From Wenzhouxiangella sp. XN79A (lineage in GTDB: Bacteria; Pseudomonadota; Gammaproteobacteria; Xanthomonadales; Wenzhouxiangellaceae), in contig NZ_JAAWWS010000131.1 of the NCBI RefSeq assembly GCF_012272825.1, positions 1-64,000 on the forward strand: 64,000 nucleotides of DNA, read 5' to 3'. Position 1 is the first letter of the stretch. Each line of letters opens with the position of its first letter. Below the pieces are notes generated by a model that was given only the letters and a program-made list of their open reading frames with translations, had not been told where the DNA came from and ran no database searches. Below are positions 9,280 to 17,662 of the stretch, one piece after another. A program made the translations under genes and the position numbers.

Positions 9280-10821
9280 ATGATGTCCATCCGTCCTGCC
9301 ACCACGCTGCGCGGCATGCTGCTCGGCCTGCCCTTCTGCCTGCTGCTCGCGTTCACCGGCGCCGCCGCCCAGGATCGGGATTCGATCGACGAATTCGGCA
9401 TCGAGCCCGTGTTCGAAGTGCTCCGACCCGACGGCGCCGGGGCGGCCACGCTGGAACTGGATGGGCCCGGGCAGCAGCAGTTCACCTTCGAATTCGGTCC
9501 CGACGAGCCCCTTTCGATCTCCTCGTCCGACCTTGCGCGGGCCGGCGCGAACGACGGCCTGTATGCCTGGCGCGCAACGTTCACGCCGCAGCTGGACGAG
9601 GCGACGCGGCAAGCACTGGCGGCCAGCCGGACCGACCCCGACGTGAACGTCGAGCTGGTTTCGATCCCGGCGCGCTCGGGCAGCGTGCGGGTCCTGGACA
9701 GCGGATTCCTGGTCCCCGTCGTGGACCCCGGGCCGAGCTCCGGCGACGATTCGGACGCCGGCGGCGACCGCCAGGTCATCACCGGCGACCTCGTGGTCTA
9801 CAACAGCACCTGTATCGGCTTCGACTGCCCGACCTCACCGTTGTTCGAAGTCGACACTCTGCGGCTGCAGGAAAACAACCTGCGCATCCACTTCGACGAC
9901 ACGTCGAGCACAGGGTCCTTTCCGGGCAACGACTGGCGCTTGCTCGCCAACGACATCAACTCCGGCGGGGCCAGTTATTTCGCGATCGAGGACTCGACCG
10001 CCGGTCGGATTCCGTTCCGGGTCGAAGCCGGCGCACCGGCCGCCAGCCTTTACATCGACGCCGGAGGTCGGATCGGTGTCGGCACCAACATGCCCGTCGT
10101 CGAGCTGCATACCCTCGACGGCGACACGCCCACGCTGCGGCTGGCCCAGGACGGCAGTTCCGGATTCGCATCGCAGACCTGGGACGTGGCCGGCAACGAG
10201 ACCAATTTCTTCGTCCGCGATACCACCAACGCCAGCCGACTTCCGTTGCGGATCCGGCCGGGGGCGCCGACCAGTTCGCTGGACATCGCCGCCAGCGGCG
10301 CCGTCGGCATGGGCGTCCAGGCACCGACCGCGGCCCTGCACATGGTGCGGCCGGGCGGATATACCGACGATTGGCTGCGGATCGAGACAACCGACGACAT
10401 GGATCCGGCCACCGAAGACCGTCGCCTGGTCGTCGACAACGCCGGCAACCTGTTCGTCGGCGGCGCGATCACCCAGCTGTCCAGCCGATCCTCGAAGGAA
10501 AACCTGCTGGCCGTCGCCGGTGATCAGTTGCTGGCGAAGCTCTCGGAACTGCCGATCTGGACCTGGAACTACCTGAGCTCGAACGCTGCCGACCGGCACA
10601 TCGGGCCGGTCGCCGAAGATTTCTACCGCACCTTCGGCTTCGGCACCTCCGAGCGTTCGCTGTCCCCGTCCGACATGGCCGGCGTGGCGCTGGCCGCCAG
10701 CCAGGCGCTGCAGCAGGAAATCCAGCAGCGGGATCAGCGCATCGAAGAGCTCGAGGCGCGGCTGGCCCGGCTGGAAGCCGCGCTGCTCGCCGAGGAGAAC
10801 ACCGTCGATCCGGAGCGCTGA
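9280..10821 (+). CDS. Secreted tail-fibre-like protein with S74-type C-terminal chaperone domain
   Basis: A 513-residue exported protein. Residues 1-30 are a signal peptide. The middle (~155-400) is beta-rich and resembles tail-spike/collar text (VEAGAPAASLYIDAGGRIGVG, repeated with variation at IRPGAPTSSLDIAASGAVGMG). The C-terminal ~110 residues look like an intramolecular chaperone of endosialidase (peptidase S74): SSRSSKENL, then WNYLSS, HIGPVAEDFYRTFG, a DMAGVALAASQAL helix and a coiled coil (IQQRDQRIEELEARLARLE). In this family the C-terminal part trimerises the protein and cuts itself off. AGGGAG lies 6 nt before the ATG. The next gene starts 2 nt after the stop. No phage genes are nearby, so this is a bacterial surface protein. 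Confidence 0.8.
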   Translation: MMSIRPATTLRGMLLGLPFCLLLAFTGAAAQDRDSIDEFGIEPVFEVLRPDGAGAATLELDGPGQQQFTFEFGPDEPLSISSSDLARAGANDGLYAWRATFTPQLDEATRQALAASRTDPDVNVELVSIPARSGSVRVLDSGFLVPVVDPGPSSGDDSDAGGDRQVITGDLVVYNSTCIGFDCPTSPLFEVDTLRLQENNLRIHFDDTSSTGSFPGNDWRLLANDINSGGASYFAIEDSTAGRIPFRVEAGAPAASLYIDAGGRIGVGTNMPVVELHTLDGDTPTLRLAQDGSSGFASQTWDVAGNETNFFVRDTTNASRLPLRIRPGAPTSSLDIAASGAVGMGVQAPTAALHMVRPGGYTDDWLRIETTDDMDPATEDRRLVVDNAGNLFVGGAITQLSSRSSKENLLAVAGDQLLAKLSELPIWTWNYLSSNAADRHIGPVAEDFYRTFGFGTSERSLSPSDMAGVALAASQALQQEIQQRDQRIEELEARLARLEAALLAEENTVDPER

Positions 10822-10822
10822 G

Positions 10823-13279
10823 ATGCCGCGCCCGTTTCGCCTGCTTCTCGCCGCGACGCTGCTGGCAGGCGCCGGCGTGGTCCAGGCCCAGCTGCTGGGT
10901 CTGACCCACGACAACGGCGCCGTCCAGGTGGCCGCAATCGATGCAAGCTCGGCCGTCACGCCGATCGGTGCCCCGGATCTGCCGACCGAAGTCGGCTATG
11001 CCGCCGTTGCGTTCGACCCGTTCGACGGCGCGATCTACGCCCTCGGACCCGATCCGGTGGCCGCCGACGGCACGCTGGCCCTGTTCGCGTTCGACACCAC
11101 CACCGGCGTGCGCACGCAAATCGGCAACACCGGCAGCATCGAACAGGTCGCCGCGCTGCGCTTCGAACTGGCCACCCAGCGCCTGGTCGCAGCGCTGTTC
11201 GACAGCGGCACCGGCTCGCTTCGCCTGGCCGAGGTCGACGCCGGAACAGCGGGCCTGACCACGATCAATACAGGGCTTGCCGACTGCTGCGTGCTCGAGC
11301 CCGGTGTGGCCACCGAGCGCACCGGCGAGGTGCTGCTGGTCGGTCGTCGCAGCACCGATCCCGACACCGAACGCTACCTGATCGCCCTGTCCACCAGCGG
11401 TGACGACGCGGCCGGCTTCACGCTGCTCGACGGTCCGCTGGCGGCCATCGTCTGGGACCGGATCGGCATGGCGCTGTACGGGATCGAGCAGCAGACCACG
11501 CCCCCGCCGATCACCGTTTCGACACGGCTGGTCGAAATCGAACCGGCGGGCACGTTCACGCCCCGTGGTCCGGCCCAGGTGGACTGCTGCGCCATGGTGC
11601 CCGGCCTCGCGACCACGCTGCTGGGTGACCCGGACCGCATCCATGCCCTCGGCCACCCGCTGGGCGCAGCGACCGGGGTCCTCCAGTGGGACGTCACGAC
11701 CGGCGCAGTCGCAGCCCCCGGCAGCCTGCCGCCGACGACCGTGGTCAACGGCCTGTTCGACATCAGCGGCGGCCTGGCCCCGTCGACCACGACGATCGAC
11801 TCGGTCGTGCCCGTTCCGGCCACCATCGGCCAGAGCTACGATGTGACGGTCTCGATCGATTCGATGGCGCCGATCGACGGCGGCACGATCACCGTCGGCG
11901 ACGGACTCGGCGGCGGCTGCGTCATCCCGGTTTCGATCAGCGCGCCGGGCGGCAGCTGCAGCCTTGCGGCCACCCAGGTCGGCCCGGTGACCGTCACCGC
12001 GAGCTACTCGGGCACCACCACCATCGGACCGAGCGTCGATACCGCTTCACAGACCGTGCAGCCGGCCCCGAGCACGACCGACATCGTCTCGGTGGTGCCG
12101 AGCCCGGCCGAGGTGGGCCAGGCCTACACCGTGTCGATCTCGGTCGCCGGCTTCGGCACACCCACCGGTATCGTCGACATCGACGACGGCCAGGGCGAGA
12201 CCTGCCAGCTGGTCCTGCCGGCCACGTCCTGCGCGCTGAACGCGCCCGGTACGGGCCCGCGCACGATCACCGCCAGCTACTCCGGCGATGTCGACAACCT
12301 GCCTTCGACCGGCACCGCCGCGCACGAAGTGATCCCGGCCACGTCCACCACCACCATCGATAGCATCGTGCCCGAGCCGAGCCTGGTCGGGGATGCCTAC
12401 ACGGTGAACGTGACCGTGACCGGCGTTGGCCCGACCGGCAGCGTGCTGGTCGACGACGGGGCCGGCAACAGCTGCAGCATCGCGCTGCCGGCGACCGCCT
12501 GCGCACTGGCCAATGGTGCCGCGGGCAGCCTGACCATCACGGCGAGCTACGGCGGCGACGCCAACAACGCGCCGAGCGCCGACAGCGCCCCGCACGTCGT
12601 CGATCGGGCCGTCAGCAACACCGTCATCGACAGCATCGCACCGAACCCCGCCTTCGCCGGGCAGCCCTACACCGTGGCCGCCAGCGTCACCGGCTTCGGC
12701 ACGCCGACCGGCACCATCGAGGTCTCGGACGACGCCGGCGCGAGCTGCGTCATCAGCCTGCCCGCGACCGGCTGCGACCTGGTCTCGAACGTAGCCGGCG
12801 CGCGCACGATCAGCGCCGACTACAGCGGCGACGGCAACCATCTGCCGAGCGGCGCGAGCGGCAACCAGGACATCGATCCGGCGCCGACCGTGCTGACCCT
12901 GACCTCCAGCGACAGCGTGGTGCCCCAGGGCGTGCCGGTGATGCTGACGGCCAGCATCGGCAACGGCGCCGACCCGGTCACCGGCAGCGTGCGCTTCGAG
13001 GTGGGTGGTCAGCCGATCACCGGCTGCGACGCCGCGCCCGTGGCCGGTGCGCAAGCCACCTGCATGACCGCCTTCCCGGCCCAGGGCATTTTCACGGTCA
13101 CCGCCGACTACAGCGGCGACGCCAACAATGACCCCGCCGGCGGCACGCTGCAGCTGCAGGTCGAACCGCTTGCGGTGCCGGCGCTGTCGACCCCGGTGCT
13201 GATGCTGCTCGCGCTGCTGCTGGCCCTGGTCGGAACGGTGGTGCTCCGCGCCGGCCCCGGAAGCGGCGCGAACGCATGA
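10823..13279 (+). CDS. Ig-like repeat surface protein with IPTL-CTERM-type sorting tail
   Basis: An 818-residue exported protein. It has a signal peptide (~1-22), a propeller-like N-terminal half (~25-310; YAAVAFDPFDGAIYAL and similar units) and then about five Ig-like repeats of ~90-95 residues from ~319. Repeat openings are TTIDSVVPVPATIGQSYDV, TDIVSVVPSPAEVGQAYTV and TTIDSIVPEPSLVGDAYTV; most repeats carry a cysteine pair and end in ASYSG-type strands. The C-terminus is VPALSTPVLMLLALLLALVG plus basic residues, matching the IPTL-CTERM plan of motif, helix and arginine. It is coupled to the gene before (2-nt spacing) and after (ATGA overlap). Its function is probably structural or adhesive. 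Confidence 0.8.
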   Translation: MPRPFRLLLAATLLAGAGVVQAQLLGLTHDNGAVQVAAIDASSAVTPIGAPDLPTEVGYAAVAFDPFDGAIYALGPDPVAADGTLALFAFDTTTGVRTQIGNTGSIEQVAALRFELATQRLVAALFDSGTGSLRLAEVDAGTAGLTTINTGLADCCVLEPGVATERTGEVLLVGRRSTDPDTERYLIALSTSGDDAAGFTLLDGPLAAIVWDRIGMALYGIEQQTTPPPITVSTRLVEIEPAGTFTPRGPAQVDCCAMVPGLATTLLGDPDRIHALGHPLGAATGVLQWDVTTGAVAAPGSLPPTTVVNGLFDISGGLAPSTTTIDSVVPVPATIGQSYDVTVSIDSMAPIDGGTITVGDGLGGGCVIPVSISAPGGSCSLAATQVGPVTVTASYSGTTTIGPSVDTASQTVQPAPSTTDIVSVVPSPAEVGQAYTVSISVAGFGTPTGIVDIDDGQGETCQLVLPATSCALNAPGTGPRTITASYSGDVDNLPSTGTAAHEVIPATSTTTIDSIVPEPSLVGDAYTVNVTVTGVGPTGSVLVDDGAGNSCSIALPATACALANGAAGSLTITASYGGDANNAPSADSAPHVVDRAVSNTVIDSIAPNPAFAGQPYTVAASVTGFGTPTGTIEVSDDAGASCVISLPATGCDLVSNVAGARTISADYSGDGNHLPSGASGNQDIDPAPTVLTLTSSDSVVPQGVPVMLTASIGNGADPVTGSVRFEVGGQPITGCDAAPVAGAQATCMTAFPAQGIFTVTADYSGDANNDPAGGTLQLQVEPLAVPALSTPVLMLLALLLALVGTVVLRAGPGSGANA

Positions 13280-14910
13280 TCCGCCGCGCTCCGGCCCTGG
13301 TGATGCTGGCGACCGTCGCTCCGGCGATGGCCGGTGGCTGGGGCTTCGTCGAGGTCACCGCCACCGCCGCGCCGCCGTTTTCGCTGCAGCAGCAATTCGG
13401 CCCGCTGTCGATGGCCGACTACATGGCCGGCGGCCTGGCGGCCGGCGACCTCGATGGCGACGGGCGGGTCGACCTGGTGATTCCACGCGGCGATTTCCTC
13501 GCCGTCCGGGTCCTGATCAACCAGGGCGACGGCAGCTTTGCCGACCGTGCGACCGACTGGGGCCTGGGCACCGCGGCGGCCGGGGAGTCGATCTACGCGA
13601 TCGGCGCCACCCTGGCCGATCTCGACGGCGACGGCCGCCGCGACCTGCTGCTGCCCGGCATCCGCGGCTATGGTCTCCGGGTCTACCGGAATCTCGGCGA
13701 CCGCTTCAAAGACGCCACGGCCCTGTTCGCGCTGGGCAACCCGGGACCGGATTTCTATTCGGTCGCCGTCGGCGACGCCGACGGCGACGGCCGATTGGAC
13801 CTGGCCACGGCGCACTGGGGCAGCGGCAGCGCGCCGCTGGATCCGGGCCACCTTTGGCTGCAGCGCGACGACGGCTTCGTTGCTTCGGGCCAGGCCTGGG
13901 GCCTGGCGCCGACCTTCGCGCAGCCTGATTCCGGCGGCGATTTCACCTTTACTCCGAATTTCGCCGACCTCGACGGCGACGGCGATGCCGACCTCACCAT
14001 GGCCGGCGACTTCCTGACCAGCCAGTATTTCCACAACGACAACGGCGCACGCTTCATCGCGCGTACCGACGCCGAAATCACCGACGAGAACGGGATGGGC
14101 GCCGCCATCGGCGACTTCGACGGCGACGGCCACCTGGACTGGTTCGTCACCGCGATCCACGACGAGGACCCTCCGCCGAACCTCGGCCAGGGCGGGTCCG
14201 GCAATCGGCTCTATCGCAACGACGGAACCGGCCGTTTCGTCGACGTCACCGAAGCGGCCGGCGTTCGTGACGGCGGCTGGGGCTGGGGCGCCTGCGCGGC
14301 CGACTTCGACCTCGACGGCGACCTCGACCTGTTCCACGTCAACGGCTGGAACGTGCCGAACTCGGAATTCACCGACGAACCGGCCCGCCTGTTCGTCAAC
14401 GACGGCAGCGGCGCATTCACCGAGCAGGCCGAGCTTCGCAATATCGCCGATACCTCCGAGGGGCGCGGCATCGCCTGCTTCGATGTCGAACGCGACGGCG
14501 ATATCGACGTGGTCGTCCAGGTCAACCAGGGGCCCGGACGGATATTCCTCAACACCGCCGCCGACGCCGGCGATCGCCGCTGGCTGGGCCTGATCCTGCG
14601 TGGCCGCTCACCGAATACCGAGAGTCTGGGTGCGCGAATCCGGGTCACGGCCGGCGGCCGGACCCAGGTCCACGAGATGCAGATTCCGGTGCATTACCTG
14701 TCGACCTCGCCGGCCGAGCACGTGTTCGGACTGGCGCCGGGCGGCGATCCGGTGCAGGTGGACGTGCGCTGGCCCGATGGCGAAACGGCGCGTTACCGAA
14801 CCGCACGGACCCAGCGCTGGCTGGTGCTGGCCCAGCGCGGCGTCGATGATCTGTTCACGGACGGATTCGAACCACCCGCCGCACCGGACGGAACCGGCAG
14901 CGAGGACTGA
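13276..14910 (+). CDS. Secreted FG-GAP/VCBS repeat protein with ASPIC/UnbV domain
   Basis: A 544-residue exported protein. The signal peptide is 1-20. It is followed by about seven calcium-loop repeats of the DxDxDG type (GDLDGDGRVDLVI, ADLDGDGRRDLLL, GDADGDGRLDLAT, GDFDGDGHLDWFV and others) that form an integrin-like propeller, and then an ASPIC/UnbV domain (~440-525; SLGARIRVTAGG, VDVRWPDGETARY). The C-terminus ...DDLFTDGFEPP matches the D-x-[IL]-F-x-DGFE end seen on many exported proteins of this bacterial group. It overlaps the Ig-like gene by ATGA, so three surface proteins are made from one message. The ligand is unknown. Confidence 0.85.
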   Translation: MIRRAPALVMLATVAPAMAGGWGFVEVTATAAPPFSLQQQFGPLSMADYMAGGLAAGDLDGDGRVDLVIPRGDFLAVRVLINQGDGSFADRATDWGLGTAAAGESIYAIGATLADLDGDGRRDLLLPGIRGYGLRVYRNLGDRFKDATALFALGNPGPDFYSVAVGDADGDGRLDLATAHWGSGSAPLDPGHLWLQRDDGFVASGQAWGLAPTFAQPDSGGDFTFTPNFADLDGDGDADLTMAGDFLTSQYFHNDNGARFIARTDAEITDENGMGAAIGDFDGDGHLDWFVTAIHDEDPPPNLGQGGSGNRLYRNDGTGRFVDVTEAAGVRDGGWGWGACAADFDLDGDLDLFHVNGWNVPNSEFTDEPARLFVNDGSGAFTEQAELRNIADTSEGRGIACFDVERDGDIDVVVQVNQGPGRIFLNTAADAGDRRWLGLILRGRSPNTESLGARIRVTAGGRTQVHEMQIPVHYLSTSPAEHVFGLAPGGDPVQVDVRWPDGETARYRTARTQRWLVLAQRGVDDLFTDGFEPPAAPDGTGSED

Positions 14911-14928
14911 TTCGAAGCCTGTCGTCGC

Positions 14929-15405
14929 TCAGCGCGGATCCTGCGCATCGCGCAGCTGCTTGAATTCCTCGCGCAGCTCGGCCAGCGGCCGGGCATGCAG
15001 AAAGCCGAACGACACGCAGTCGTCCTTGCCCTTGCCGGCGTGGTGGATCTTGTGGGCCTGGATCAGCCGCTTGATGTAGCCGCCCTTCGGGTTCCACTTG
15101 AACGGCCAGCGACGGTGCACCAGGCCTTCGTGGAAGACGAAATAGATCAGTCCGTAGCCGGCCATGCCCCAGCCGATCCACCAGGTCGGGCCGAGATCCT
15201 CGCGACCGAAGTAGATCAGCGTGATCGAGATCGCCGCACCGACCACGGCATACAGGTCGTTGAGTTCGAACCACCCCTCGCGCGGGCGATGATGCGATTC
15301 GTGCCAGACCCAGCCCCAGCCGTGCATGATGTACTTGTGCGAGAACCAGGCCACCCATTCCATGGCCAGCACGGTTCCGACGAAGAGCAGGATGTTCAGC
15401 AGCAT
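14929..15405 (-). CDS. crtZ: Beta-carotene hydroxylase
   Basis: A 158-residue integral membrane di-iron hydroxylase that adds the 3 and 3' hydroxyls to beta-carotene to give zeaxanthin. The histidine clusters of the fatty-acid hydroxylase superfamily are intact: HKYIMH, HESHH, HEGLVHRR and HKIHH. Hydrophobic segments lie at ~3-18, ~53-66 and ~75-92. ATG 15405 gives a CrtZ-sized protein; the open frame runs upstream through the ABC permease as a shadow. It is the last gene of a minus-strand set with the ABC exporter and crtE, 23 bp after the permease stop, and it ends 18 bp from the convergent UnbV gene. Confidence 0.93.
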   Translation of the reverse strand: MLLNILLFVGTVLAMEWVAWFSHKYIMHGWGWVWHESHHRPREGWFELNDLYAVVGAAISITLIYFGREDLGPTWWIGWGMAGYGLIYFVFHEGLVHRRWPFKWNPKGGYIKRLIQAHKIHHAGKGKDDCVSFGFLHARPLAELREEFKQLRDAQDPR

Positions 15406-15428
15406 ACCTATCGAACCTCGGGTCAGTC

Positions 15429-16691
15429 TCAGGCGACCTGCCGGCGTGCGCGCCACAGGCTGATGCCGATCGTCAGCGCGGCGGCAGCGGCCAGCACCGC
15501 CCAGGCCGGGACCAGTTCGGCCGGCGACGCACCGCGCCACAACAGCCCCTGCCAGGCCTCGATGGCCCATGCGTTGGGCGTCAGCCAACCGAGCTCGCGC
15601 AACCAGTCCGGCATCATGAATCGCGGGACCATGCTGCCGCCGATCGCCGACAGTATAAGCACCACGAAAGAAGACGCCGTCTGCGCTTGTTGACGCGAGC
15701 GACACAGCGAGGCGGTCAGCAGTCCGAGGCCCGCCGCTGCCGCCGACGCCAGCGTCGCGGTCAGCAACCAGGGACCGAAGCGACCCAGCCAGTCGACCCC
15801 GTAGAACAGCCCGGCGAAGGCGAAGATCAGCGTCACCTGGACCACGCCCTGTCCGACCAGGAACAGCGCCTTGCCGGCGACCACGGTCGGATACCCGCCC
15901 GGCGTGGCGACCAACCGGTCGACGATCCCGCTGGTCCGCTCGTCGATCAGGGAGATGGCGCCCTGCATGGCCGAAAACAGCAGGAACAGGATGGCCACCG
16001 CGCCGGCGTAGTAGCTGATGCCGCCGCGGTCCGGGTCCACGCCGTTGAGCGTTTCCTGCACCACCAGGCCGTCCGGCGATGCGCCGCTCGCCGCGTCGGC
16101 CAGCGGCGCGGCGGCCAGTTCCTCCAGCGCAATGGCCAGATCGTCCCGCTGCGCATCGGTATACGGCCCGGCCAGCGCATCGACCAGGGCCGCGGCGCGG
16201 GCCACGCCCAGCTGGGTGAACTGGCGCTGCAGCAGGCGCTGGACCCGGGCCGAAACGACCGGCCCGGCCAGCCCGCGCGCGGCGTCGGAGACCACCACGA
16301 TGGGCGCCGGCGCGTCGAGGTCCGCGCCCAGGTCGGCGGCCGGCTCGGCCCGGATCACGATCAGCGCATCGACCTCGCCGCTGGTTACCGCGCGCCGCGG
16401 CTCCGGCTCGCCCGCCGGAAGCGCCACGGCGGCAAGCTGCTCGTCGGCCGTCATCGCCTCGGCCAGCGCCGCGGTCAGCGGACTGCCGACGCGATCGTGG
16501 ACCTGCACGCGCAGCTGCAGCGAATCGCCGTCGGTGCCGGAGAACACCTCGGCGAACACGAAGAACATCAGCGGCGGCAGCGCGAAGATCATCACCATCG
16601 CCCCCCGGTCGCGCCACAGCCCCAGCAGCATCACCCGGAACACGGTCGCGATCATCGGCAGCACGCCGGTCGAGGGTCGCGGCTCGTTCAT
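15429..16691 (-). CDS. ABC-2 type transporter permease
   Basis: A 420-residue permease of the ABC-2 exporter type. There is one N-terminal membrane helix (MVMIFALPPLMFFVFAEVF), a large extracytoplasmic loop (~50-225), then five helices in the C-terminal half, including AILFLLFSAMQGAISLIDER, which is characteristic of YhhJ/DrrB-like permeases. ATG 16691 is chosen because it overlaps the ATPase stop (ATGA), the usual coupling for such pairs. It lies between crtE/ATPase and crtZ. The substrate is unknown; a link to carotenoid or membrane-lipid handling is inference from position only. Confidence 0.9.
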   Translation of the reverse strand: MNEPRPSTGVLPMIATVFRVMLLGLWRDRGAMVMIFALPPLMFFVFAEVFSGTDGDSLQLRVQVHDRVGSPLTAALAEAMTADEQLAAVALPAGEPEPRRAVTSGEVDALIVIRAEPAADLGADLDAPAPIVVVSDAARGLAGPVVSARVQRLLQRQFTQLGVARAAALVDALAGPYTDAQRDDLAIALEELAAAPLADAASGASPDGLVVQETLNGVDPDRGGISYYAGAVAILFLLFSAMQGAISLIDERTSGIVDRLVATPGGYPTVVAGKALFLVGQGVVQVTLIFAFAGLFYGVDWLGRFGPWLLTATLASAAAAGLGLLTASLCRSRQQAQTASSFVVLILSAIGGSMVPRFMMPDWLRELGWLTPNAWAIEAWQGLLWRGASPAELVPAWAVLAAAAALTIGISLWRARRQVA

Positions 16692-17620
16692 GCCTCGTCC
16701 ACCTCCGGCCGCTGGCCGAACAACTCGCGCCACAGCGCGTCCAGGCCGGGTCGCCGAACCCGCCATTCGACCGCCGGCAGCGCATCCAGTGCGGACAGGT
16801 CCAGCGCCTCGGCCAGGCCGTGCCAGCGCAGCGGTGCCCGCGGATCCTCGGGCTCGAGCCCGAGCGCCTCGAGCCGCCCGACCAGGGCCTCGTCCGGCCA
16901 GTCGGCGAGCTCGACCCGCCACTCGCGGCGGGTTCCGAACCGGTCCCGGATCAGCGTTTCGGGCCGGCCGTCGGCAACCAGCCGGCCGCCGTCCAGAAAC
17001 GCCGCACGATCGCAGATCCGGCCCAGTTCATCGAGATCGTGGCTGGTCATCAATACCGCCATGCCGTCGCCGGCCAGCCGGGTCAGCAGCTGTTCGATCG
17101 CGCGCCGGGCCGGCAGGTCGATGCCGACGGTCGGCTCATCGAGGATCAGCAGCTCGGGCCCGTGGACGATGCCGCAGGCGATGTTGGCCCGGCGCTGCCA
17201 GCCGCCGGACAGCCGGCCGCAGCGGGTCCCGGCCACGCTCGCCAGGTCGCAGGTGGTCAGCGCCCCGGCGACCGCAGCGGCGGCCGCTGCCCCCGGCAGG
17301 CCGGCCAGCCGGGCGAACACATCGAGGTTTTCGCCGACGGTCAGGTGCGGATACAGCGCGATCCGCTGCGGCACCAGCCCGATCCGCCGGCGCGCCGATG
17401 CGCTATCGGCCGGGTCGCGGCCATCGAGACGCACCCTGCCCGCGGCCGGCTGCAGGCGACCGCAGAGCAGTCGGATCAAGGTCGATTTTCCGGCCCCGTT
17501 CGGGCCGAGCAGCGCGACGATCTCGCCGCGGTGCAGCCTCAGCGACACGGCATCCAAGACGCGGCGGCCGCCGAACGCGAAGTCGAGGTCGTCGGCGACC
17601 AGCAGGGGCGAAGACGTCAT
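16688..17620 (-). CDS. ABC transporter ATP-binding protein
   Basis: A 310-residue ATPase paired with the downstream permease. Walker A is GPNGAGKST at 39-47, the signature is LSGGWQRR, Walker B is LLILDEPTVGID, and the switch histidine is in MTSHDLDEL. The ~80-residue C-terminal extension is typical of CcmA/DrrA-type exporter ATPases. It starts 42 bp after the crtE stop and overlaps the permease start, so crtE, ATPase, permease and crtZ read as one transcript. Confidence 0.93.
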   Translation of the reverse strand: MTSSPLLVADDLDFAFGGRRVLDAVSLRLHRGEIVALLGPNGAGKSTLIRLLCGRLQPAAGRVRLDGRDPADSASARRRIGLVPQRIALYPHLTVGENLDVFARLAGLPGAAAAAAVAGALTTCDLASVAGTRCGRLSGGWQRRANIACGIVHGPELLILDEPTVGIDLPARRAIEQLLTRLAGDGMAVLMTSHDLDELGRICDRAAFLDGGRLVADGRPETLIRDRFGTRREWRVELADWPDEALVGRLEALGLEPEDPRAPLRWHGLAEALDLSALDALPAVEWRVRRPGLDALWRELFGQRPEVDEA

Positions 17621-17662
17621 CGAACGCAGGCGTCCATCATCCGGTGGACACGGGCACGGGAA

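Noticed and set aside
9280-10821. Prophage remnant suggested by the tail-fibre-like S74 protein
   Set aside because: No phage structural, integrase or lysis genes are nearby; the protein has a signal peptide and belongs to a secreted-protein operon.
11770-13200. Regular DNA repeats in the Ig-like gene (and in the DUF11 gene at 23190-24900) considered as a CRISPR-like array
   Set aside because: The repeats are ~280-350 bp, in frame, and encode protein domains.
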